A DNA stretch of 64,000 nt from Pristionchus mayeri (Eukaryota > Nematoda > Chromadorea > Rhabditida > Neodiplogasteridae). Position numbers and translations under genes: made by a program. The notes under the pieces are model-generated. The model searched no databases. It was not told the origin of the DNA and saw nothing but the letters and a program-made list of their open reading frames with translations. This document shows positions 52,251 through 63,100 of the stretch, piece after piece (the first letter of the stretch is position 1; every line of letters begins with the position of its first letter). The DNA lies in contig BTRK01000007.1 of the NCBI GenBank assembly GCA_036245805.1, positions 620,001 through 684,000 on the forward strand, given 5' to 3'.

Positions 52251-55200
52251 ACTTCGGGGATATGGGTAAACTTCGGGGATAGAGTAAACTTCGGGGATAT
52301 GGGTAAACTTCGGGGATATGGGTAAACTACGGGGGTGGAGTAAACTTCGGGGATATGGGTAAACTTCGGGGATATGGGTAAACTTCGGGGATAGAGAGAG
52401 TAAACTTCGGGGATATGTGTAAACTTCGGGGATAGAGTAAACTTCGGGGATATGGGTAAACTTCGGGAATATGGGTAAACTTCGGGGATAGAGTAAACTT
52501 CGGGGATATGGGTAAACTTCGGGGATAGAGTAAACTTCGGGGATTTGGGTAAACTTCGGGGATAGAGTAAACATCGGGGATTTGGGTAAACTTCGGGGAT
52601 AGAGTAAACTTCGGGGATAGAGTAAACTTCGGTGATACGGGTAAACTTCGGGGATAGAGTAAACTTCGGGGATATGGGTAAACTTCGGGGATAGAGTAAA
52701 CTTCGGGAATATGGGTAAACTTCGGGGGTGGAGTAAACTTGGGGGGTAGAGTAAACTTCGGGGATAGAGTAAACTTCGGTGATACGGGTAAACTTCGGGG
52801 ATAGAGTAAACTTCGGGGATATGGGTAAACTTCGGGGATAGAGTAAACTTCGGGAATATGGGTAAACTTCGGGGATAGAGTAAACTTCGGGGATAGAGTA
52901 AACTTCGGGGATATGGGTAAACTTCGGGAATATGGGTAAACTTCGGGGATAGAGTAAACTTCGGGGATATGGGTAAACTTCGGGGATAGAGTAAACTTCG
53001 GGGATATGGGTAAACTTCGGGGATAGAGTAAACTTCGGGGATAGAGTAAACTTCGGGGATATGGGTAAACTTCGGGGATATGGGTAAACTTCGGGGATAG
53101 AGTAAACTTCGGGGATATGGGTAAACTTCGGGGATAGAGAAACCTTCGGGAATATGGGTAATCTTCGGGGATATGGGTAAACTTCGGGAATATGGGTAAA
53201 CTTCGGGGATATGGGTAAACTTCGGGGATAGAGTAAACTTCGGGGATAGAGTAAACTTCGGGGATACGGGTTAACTTCGGGGATAGAGTAAACTTCGGGG
53301 ATATGGGTAAACTTCGGGGATAGAGTAAACTTCGGGGATAGAGTAAACTTCGGTGATGCGGGTAAACTTCGGGGATAGAGTAAACTTCGGGGATATGGGT
53401 AAACTTCGGGGATAGAGTAAACTTCGGGGATAGAGTAAACTTCGGGGATACGGGTTAACTTCGGGGATAGAGTAAACTTCGGGGATATGGGTAAACTTCG
53501 GGGATAGAGTAAACTTCGGGAATATGGGTAAACTTCGGGGGTGGAGTAAACTTGGGGGGTAGAGTAAACTTCGGGGATAGAGTAAACTTCGGTGATACGG
53601 GTAAACTTCGGGGATAGAGTAAACTTCGGGGATATGGGTAAACTTCGGGGATAGAGTAAACTTCGGGAATATGGGTAAACTTCGGGGATAGAGTAAACTT
53701 CGGGGATAGAGTAAACTTCGGGGATATGGGTAAACTTCGGGAATATGGGTAAACTTCGGGGATAGAGTAAACTTCGGGGATATGGGTAAACTTCGGGGAT
53801 AGAGTAAACTTCGGGGATATGGGTAAACTTCGGGGATAGAGTAAACTTCGGGGATAGAGTAAACTTCGGGGATATGGGTAAACTTCGGGGATATGGGTAA
53901 ACTTCGGGGATAGAGTAAACTTCGGGGATATGGGTAAACTTCGGGGATAGAGAAACCTTCGGGAATATGGGTAAACTTCGGGGATATGGGTAAACTTCGG
54001 GAATATGGGTAAACTTCGGGGATATGGGTAAACTTCGGGGATAGAGTAAACTTCGGGGATAGAGTAAACTTCGGGGATACGGGTTAACTTCGGGGATAGA
54101 GTAAACTTCGGGGATATGGGTAAACTTCGGGGATAGAGTAAACTTCGGGGATAGAGTAAACTTCGGTGATGCGGGTAAACTTCGGGGATAGAGTAAACTT
54201 CGGGGATATGGGTAAACTTCGGGGATAGAGTAAACTTCGGGGATAGAGTAAACTTCGGGGATACGGGTTAACTTCGGGGATAGAGTAAACTTCGGGGATA
54301 TGGGTAAACTTCGGGGATAGAGTAAACTTCGGGGATATGGGTAAACTTCGGGGATATAGGTAAACTTCGGGGATAGAGTAAACTTCGGGGATATGGGTAA
54401 ACTTCGGGGGTGGAGTAAACTTGGGGGGTAGAGTAAACTTCGGGGATAGAGTAAACTTCGGTGATACGGGTAAACTTCGGGGATAGAGTAAACTTCGGGG
54501 ATATGGGTAAACTTCGGGGATAGAGTAAACTTCGGGGATAGAGTAAACTTCGGTGATGCGGGTAAACTTCGGGAATATGGGTAAACTTCGGGGATATGGG
54601 TAAACTTCGGGGATAGAGTAAACTTCGGGAATATGGGTAAACTTCGGGGATAGAGTAAACTTCGGGGATAGAGTAAACTTCGGGGATATGGGTAAACTTC
54701 GGGAATATGGGTAAACTTCGGGGATAGAGTAAACTTCGGGGATATGGGTAAACTTCGGGGATAGAGTAAACTTCGGGGATATGGGTAAACTTCGGGGATA
54801 GAGTAAACTTCGGGGATAGAGTAAACTTCGGGGATATGGGTAAACTTCGGGGATATGGGTAAACTTCGGGGATAGAGTAAACTTCGGGGATATGGGTAAA
54901 CTTCGGGGATAGAGAAACCTTCGGGAATATGGGTAAACTTCGGGGATATGGGTAAACTTCGGGAATATGGGTAAACTTCGGGGATATGGGTAAACTTCGG
55001 GGATAGAGTAAACTTCGGGGATAGAGTAAACTTCGGGGATACGGGTTAACTTCGGGGATAGAGTAAACTTCGGGGATATGGGTAAACTTCGGGGATATGG
55101 GTAAACTTCGGGGATAGAGTAAACTTCGGGGATATGGGTAAACTTCGGGAATATGGGTAAACTTCGGGGATATGGGTAAACTTCGGGATATGGGTAAACT

Positions 55201-57110
55201 TCGGGGATAGAGTAAACATCGGGGATTTGGGTAAACTTCGGGGATAGAGTAAACTTCGGGGATAGAGTAAACTTCGGTGATACGGGTAAACTTCGGGGAT
55301 AGAGTAAACTTCGGGGATATGGGTAAACTTCGGGGATAGAGTAAACTTCGGGGATATGGGTAAACTTCGGGGATAGAGTAAACTTCGGGGATAGAGTAAA
55401 CTTCGGGGATATGGGTAAACTTCGGGGATATGGGTAAACTTCGGGGATAGAGTAAACTTCGGGGATATGGGTAAACTTCGGGGATAGAGAAACCTTCGGG
55501 AATATGGGTAAACTTCGGGGATATGGGTAAACTTCGGGAATATGGGTAAACTTCGGGGATATGGGTAAACTTCGGGGATAGAGTAAACTTCGGGGATAGA
55601 GTAAACTTCGGGGATACGGGTTAACTTCGGGGATAGAGTAAACTTCGGGGATATGGGTAAACTTCGGGGATATGGGTAAACTTCGGGGATAGAGTAAACT
55701 TCGGGGATATGGGTAAACTTCGGGAATATGGGTAAACTTCGGGGATATGGGTAAACTTCGGGGATATGGGTAAACTTCGGGGATAGAGTAAACATCGGGG
55801 ATTTGGGTAAACTTCGGGGATAGAGTAAACTTCGGGGATAGAGTAAACTTCGGTGATACGGGTAAACTTCGGGGATAGAGTAAACTTCGGGGATATGGGT
55901 AAACTTCGGGGATAGAGTAAACTTCGGGAATATGGGTAAACTTCGGGGGTGGAGTAAACTTGGGGGGTAGAGTAAACTTCGGGGATAGAGTAAACTTCGG
56001 TGATACGGGTAAACTTCGGGGATAGAGTAAACTTCGGGGATATGGGTAAACTTCGGGGATAGAGTAAACTTCGGGAATATGGGTAAACTTCGGGGATAGA
56101 GTAAACTTCGGGGATAGAGTAAACTTCGGGGATATGGGTAAACTTCGGGAATATGGGCAAACTTCGGGGATAGAGTAAACTTCGGGGATATGGGTAAACT
56201 TCGGGGATAGAGTAAACTTCGGGGATATGGGTAAACTTCGGGGATAGAGTAAACTTCGGGGATAGAGTAAACTTCGGGGATATGGGTAAACTTCGGGGAT
56301 ATGGGTAAACTTCGGGGATAGAGTAAACTTCGGGGATATGGGTAAACTTAGGGGATAGAGAAACCTTCGGGAATATGGGTAAACTTCGGGGATATGGGTA
56401 AACTTCGGGAATATGGGTAAAGTTCGGGGATATGGGTAAACTTCGGGGATAGAGTAAACTTCGGGGATAGAGTAAACTTCGGGGATACGGGTTAACTTCG
56501 GGGATAGAGTAAACTTCGGGGATATGGGTAAACTTCGGGGATATGGGTAAACTTCGGGGATAGAGTAAACTTCGGGGATATGGGTAAACTTCGGGAATAT
56601 GGGTAAACTTCGGGGATATGAGTAAACTTCGGGGATATGGGTAAACTTCGGGGATAGAGTAAACTTCGGGGATATGGGTAAACTTCGGGGATAGAGTAAA
56701 CTTCGGGAATATGGGTAAACTTCGGGGATAGAGTAAACTTCGGGGATAGAGTAAACTTCGGGGATACGGGTTAACTTCGGGGATAGAGTAAACTTCGGGA
56801 ATATGGGTAAACTTCGGGGGTGGAGTAAACTTCGGGGATAGAGTAAACTTCGGGGATATGGGTAAACTTCGGGGATATGGGTAAACTTCGGGGATAGAGT
56901 AAACTTCGGGGATATGGGTAAACTTCGGGGATAGAGTAAACTTCGGGAATATGGGTAAACTTCGGGGGTGGAGTAAACTTGGGGGGTAGAGTAAACTTCG
57001 GGGATAGAGTAAACTTCGGTGATACGGGTAAACTTCGGGGATAGAGTAAACTTCGGGGATATGGGTAAACTTCGGGGATAGAGTAAACTTCGGGGATAGA
57101 GTAAACTTCG
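52250..57110. repeat. Array block F (agaaaccttcggg variant)
   Basis: This block is marked by a shortened monomer reading gatagagaaaccttcggg, with ccttc at 53143, 53956, 54919, 55493 and 56364. Spacing is irregular (813, 963, 574 and 871 bp), so copies differ by whole-monomer gains and losses rather than forming a clean periodic repeat. Each is followed by an alternation of gaatatggg and gatatggg monomers and then, usually, gatacgggttaac. Single private changes include gtaatcttc near 53160, cttagggg near 56348 and taaagttc near 56418. There is no gene evidence; the open frames here use the - strand artefact. Confidence 0.7.
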
Positions 57111-60100
57111 GGGATACGGGTTAACTTCGGGGATAGAGTAAACTTCGGGGATATGGGTAAACTTCGGGGATAGAGTAAACTTCGGGGATATGGGTAAACT
57201 TCGGGGATATGGGTAAACTTCGGGGATAGAGTAAACTTCGGGGATATGGGTAAACTTCGGGGATAGAGTAAACTTCGGGGATAGAGTAAACTTCGGTGAT
57301 ACGGGAAAACTTCGGGGATAGAGTAAACTTCGGGGATATGGGTAAACTTCGGGGATAGAGTAAACTTCGGGGATAGAGTAAACTTCGGGGATACGGGTTA
57401 ACTTCGGGGATAGAGTAAACTTCGGGGATATGGGTAAACTTCGGGGATAGAGTAAACTTCGGGGATATGGGTAAACTTCGGGGATATGGGTAAACTTCGG
57501 GGATAGAGTAAACTTCGGGGATATGGGTAAACTTCGGGGATACAGTAAACTTCGGGGATATCGGTAAACTTCGGGGATAGAATAAACTTCGGGGATATGG
57601 GTAAACTTCGGGGATAGAGTAAACTTCGGGGATATGGGTAAACTTCGGGGATATGGGTAAACTACGGGGGTGGAGTAAACTTCGGGGATATGGGTAAACT
57701 TCGGGGATATGGGTAAACTTCGGGGATAGAGAGAGTAAACTTCGGGGATATGGGTAAACTTCGGGGATAGAGTAAACTTCGGGGATATGGGTAAACTTCG
57801 GGAATATGGGTAAACTTCGGGGATAGAGTAAACTTCGGGGATATGGGTAAACTTCGGGGATATGGGTAAACTTCGGGGATATGGGTAAACTTCGGGGATT
57901 TGGGTAAACTTCGGGGATAGAGTAAACATCGGGGATTTGGGTAAACTTCGGGGATAGAGTAAACTTCGGGGATAGAGTAAACTTCGGGGATATGGGCAAA
58001 CTTCTGGGATAGAGTAAACTTCGGGGATATGGGTAAACTTCGGGGATAGAGTAAACTTCGGGGATATGGGTAAACTTCGGGGATATGGGTAAACTTCGGG
58101 GATAGAGTAAACTTCGGGGATATGGGTAAACTTCGGGGATAGAGTAAACTTCGGGAATATGGGTAAACTTCGGGGGTGGAGTAAACTTGGGGGGTAGAGT
58201 AAACTTCGGTGATACGGGTAAACTTCGGGGATATGGGTAAACTTCGGGGATAGAGTAAACTTCGGGGATTTGGGTAAACTTCGGAGATAGAGTAAACTTC
58301 GGGGATATGGGTAAACTTCGGGGATATGGGTAAACTTCGGGGGTGGAGTAAACTTCGGGGATATGGGTAAACTTCGGGGATAGAGTAAACTTCGGGGATA
58401 TGGGTAAACTTCGGGGATAGAGTAAACTTCGGGGATATGGGTAAACTTCGGGGATATGGGTAAACTTCGGGGATACAGTAAACTTCGGGGATATCGGTAA
58501 ACTTCGGGGATAGAATAAACTTCGGGGATATGGGTAAACTTCGGGGATAGAGTAAACTTCGGGGATATGGGTAAACTTCGGGGATAGAGTAAACTTCGGG
58601 GATATGGGTAAACTTCGGGGATATGGGTAAACTTCGGGGGTGGAGTAAACTTCGGGGATATGGGTAAACTTCGGGGATAGAGTAAACTTCGGGGATATGG
58701 GTAAACTTCGGGGATAGAGTAAACTTCGGGGATATGGGTAAACTTCGGGGATATGGGTAAACTTCGGGGATACAGTAAACTTCGGGGATATCGGTAAACT
58801 TCGGGGATAGAATAAACTTCGGGGATATGGGTAAACTTCGGGGATATGGGTAAACTACGGGGGTGGAGTAAACTTCGGGGATATGGGTAAACTTCGGGGA
58901 TATGGGTAAACTTCGGGGATAGAGAGAGTAAACTTCGGGGATATGTGTAAACTTCGGGGATAGAGTAAACTTCGGGGATATGGGTAAACTTCGGGGATAT
59001 GGGTAAACTTCGGGGATATGGGTAAACTTCGGGGATAGAGTAAACTTCGGGGATATGGGTAAACTTCGGGGATAGAGTAAACTTCGGGAATATGGGTAAA
59101 CTTCGGGGGTGGAGTAAACTTGGGGGGTAGAGAAAACTTCGGGGATAGAGTAAACTTCGGTGATACGGGTAAACTTCGGGGATAGAGTAAACTTCGGGAA
59201 TATGGGTAAACTTCGGGGGTGGAGTAAACTTCGGGGATAGAGTAAACTTCGGGGATATGGGTAAACTTCGGGGATATGGGTAAACTTCGGGGATAGAGTA
59301 AACTTCGGGGATATGGGTAAACTTCGGGGATAGAGTAAACTTCGGGAATATGGGTAAACTTCGGGGGTGGAGTAAACTTGGGGGGTAGAGTAAACTTCGG
59401 GGATAGAGTAAACTTCGGTGATACGGGTAAACTTCGGGGATAGAGTAAACTTCGGGGATATGGGTAAACTTCGGGGATAGAGTAAACTTCGGGGATAGAG
59501 TAAACTTCGGGGATACGGGTTAACTTCGGGGATAGAGTAAACTTCGGGGATATGGGTAAACTTCGGGGATAGAGTAAACTTCGGGGATATGGGTAAACTT
59601 CGGGGATATGGGTAAACTTCGGGGATAGAGTAAACTTCGGGGATATGGGTAAACTTCGGGGATAGAGTAAACTTCGGGGATAGAGTAAACTTCGGTGATA
59701 CGGGTAAACTTCGGGGATAAAGTAAACTTCGGGGATATGGGTAAACTTCGGGGATAGAGTAAACTTCGGGGATAGAGTAAACTTCGGGGATACGGGTTAA
59801 CTTCGGGGATAGAGTAAACTTCGGGGATATGGGTAAACTTCGGGGATAGAGTAAACTTCGGGGATATGGGTAAACTTCGGGGATATGGGTAAACTTCGGG
59901 GATAGAGTAAACTTCGGGGATATGGGTAAACTTCGGGGATAGAGTAAACTTCGGGGATAGAGTAAACTTCGGTGATACGGGTAAACTTCGGGGATAGAGT
60001 AAACTTCGGGGATATGGGTAAACTTCGGGGATAGAGTAAACTTCGGGGATAGAGTAAACTTCGGGGATACGGGTTAACTTCGGGGATAGAGTAAACTTCG

Positions 60101-63100
60101 GTGATACGGGTAAACTTCGGGGATAGAGTAAACTTCGGGGATATGGGTAAACTTCGGGGATAGAGTAAACTTGGGGGGTAGAGAAAACTTCGGGGATAGA
60201 GTAAACTTCGGTGATACGGGTAAACTTCGGGGATAGAGTAAACTTCGGGAATATGGGTAAACTTCGGGGATAGAGTAAACTTCGGGGATAGAGTAAACTT
60301 CGGGGATACGGGTAAACTTCGGGGATAGAGTAAACTTCGGGAATATGGGTAAACTTCGGGGGTGGAGTAAACTTCGGGGATAGAGTAAACTTCGGGGATA
60401 TGGGTAAACTTCGGGGATATGGGTAAACTTCGGGGATAGAGTAAACTTCGGGGATATGGGTAAACTTCGGGGATAGAGTAAACTTCGGGAATATGGGTAA
60501 ACTTCGGGGGTGGAGTAAACTTGGGGGGTAGAGTAAACTTCGGGGATAGAGTAAACTTCGGTGATACGGGTAAACTTCGGGGATAGAGTAAACTTCGGGG
60601 ATATGGGTAAACTTCGGGGATAGAGTAAACTTGGGGGGTAGAGAAAACTTCGGGGATAGAGTAAACTTCGGTGATACGGGTAAACTTCGGGGATACGGGT
60701 AAACTTCGGGGATAGAGTAAACTTCGGGGATATGGGTAAACTTCGGGGATAGAGTAAACTTCGGGGATAGAGTAAACTTCGGGGATACGGGTAAACTTCG
60801 GGGATAGAGTAAACTTCGGGAATATGGGTAAACTTCGGGGGTGGAGTAAACTTCGGGGATAGAGTAAACTTCGGGGATATGGGTAAACTTCGGGGATATG
60901 GGTAAACTTCGGGGATAGAGTAAACTTCGGGGATATGGGTAAACTTCGGGGATACAGTAAACTTCGGGGATATCGGTAAACTTCGGGGATAGAATAAACT
61001 TCGGGGATATGGGTAAACTTCGGGGATAGAGTAAACTTCGGGGATATGGGTAAACTTCGGGGATATGGGTAAACTACGGGGGTGGAGTAAACTTCGGGGA
61101 TATGGGTAAACTTCGGGGATATGGGTAAACTTCGGGGATAGAGAGAGTAAACTTCGGGGATATGTGTAAACTTCGGGGATAGAGTAAACTTCGGGGATAT
61201 GGGTAAACTTCGGGAATATGGGTAAACTTCGGGGATAGAGTAAACTTCGGGGATATGGGTAAACTTCGGGGATATGGGTAAACTTCGGGGATATGGGTAA
61301 ACTTCGGGGATTTGGGTAAACTTCGGGGATAGAGTAAACATCGGGGATTTGGGTAAACTTCGGGGATAGAGTAAACTTCGGGGATAGAGTAAACTTCGGG
61401 GATATGGGCAAACTTCTGGGATAGAGTAAACTTCGGGGATACGGGTTAACTTCGGGGATAGAGTAAACTTCGGTGATACGGGTAAACTTCGGGGATAGAG
61501 TAAACTTCGGGGATATGGGTAAACTTCGGGGATAGAGTAAACTTGGGGGGTAGAGAAAACTTCGGGGATAGAGTAAACTTCGGTGATACGGGTAAACTTC
61601 GGGGATAGAGTAAACTTCGGGAATATGGGTAAACTTCGGGGATAGAGTAAACTTCGGGGATAGAGTAAACTTCGGGGATACGGGTAAACTTCGGGGATAG
61701 AGTAAACTTCGGGAATATGGGTAAACTTCGGGGGTGGAGTAAACTTCGGGGATAGAGTAAACTTCGGGGATATGGGTAAACTTCGGGGATATGGGTAAAC
61801 TTCGGGGATAGAGTAAACTTCGGGGATATGGGTAAACTTCGGGGATAGAGTAAACTTCGGGAATATGGGTAAACTTCGGGGGTGGAGTAAACTTGGGGGG
61901 TAGAGTAAACTTCGGGGATAGAGTAAACTTCGGTGATACGGGTAAACTTCGGGGATAGAGTAAACTTCGGGGATATGGGTAAACTTCGGGGATAGAGTAA
62001 ACTTGGGGGGTAGAGAAATTTCGGGGATAGAGTAAACTTCGGTGATACGGGTAAACTTCGGGGATACGGGTAAACTTCGGGGATAGAGTAAACTTCGGGG
62101 ATATGGGTAAACTTCGGGGATAGAGTAAACTTCGGGGATAGAGTAAACTTCGGGGATACGGGTAAACTTCGGGGATAGAGTAAACTTCGGGAATATGGGT
62201 AAACTTCGGGGGTGGAGTAAACTTCGGGGATAGAGTAAACTTCGGGGATATGGGTAAACTTCGGGGATATGGGTAAACTTCGGGGATAGAGTAAACTTCG
62301 GGGATATGGGTAAACTTCGGGGATACAGTAAACTTCGGGGATATCGGTAAACTTCGGGGATAGAATAAACTTCGGGGATATGGGTAAACTTCGGGGATAG
62401 AGTAAACTTCGGGGATATGGGTAAACTTCGGGGATATGGGTAAACTACGGGGGTGGAGTAAACTTCGGGGATATGGGTAAACTTCGGGGATATGGGTAAA
62501 CTTCGGGGATAGAGAGAGTAAACTTCGGGGATATGTGTAAACTTCGGGGATAGAGTAAACTTCGGGGATATGGGTAAACTTCGGGAATATGGGTAAACTT
62601 CGGGGATAGAGTAAACTTCGGGGATATGGGTAAACTTCGGGGATATGGGTAAACTTCGGGGATATGGGTAAACTTCGGGGATTTGGGTAAACTTCGGGGA
62701 TAGAGTAAACATCGGGGATTTGGGTAAACTTCGGGGATAGAGTAAACTTCGGGGATAGAGTAAACTTCGGGGATATGGGCAAACTTCTGGGATAGAGTAA
62801 ACTTCGGGGATATGGGTAAACTTCGGGGATAGAGTAAACTTCGGGGATATGGGTAAACTTCGGGGATATGGGTAAACTTCGGGGATAGAGTAAACTTCGG
62901 GGATATGGGTAAACTTCGGGGATAGAGTAAACTTCGGGAATATGGGTAAACTTCGGGGGTGGAGTAAACTTGGGGGGTAGAGTAAACTTCGGGGATAGAG
63001 TAAACTTCGGTGATACGGGTAAACTTCGGGGATATGGGTAAACTTCGGGGATAGAGTAAACTTCGGGGATTTGGGTAAACTTCGGAGATAGAGTAAACTT

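Noticed and set aside
32655..62782. Other - strand open frames at 32.6-35.0, 52.0-52.6, 54.1-58.0 and 59.8-62.8 kb
   Set aside because: Same artefact: each encodes the same rotating IPEVY/YPRSL/SPKFT peptides and is bounded by ttaac or ctacggg monomers.
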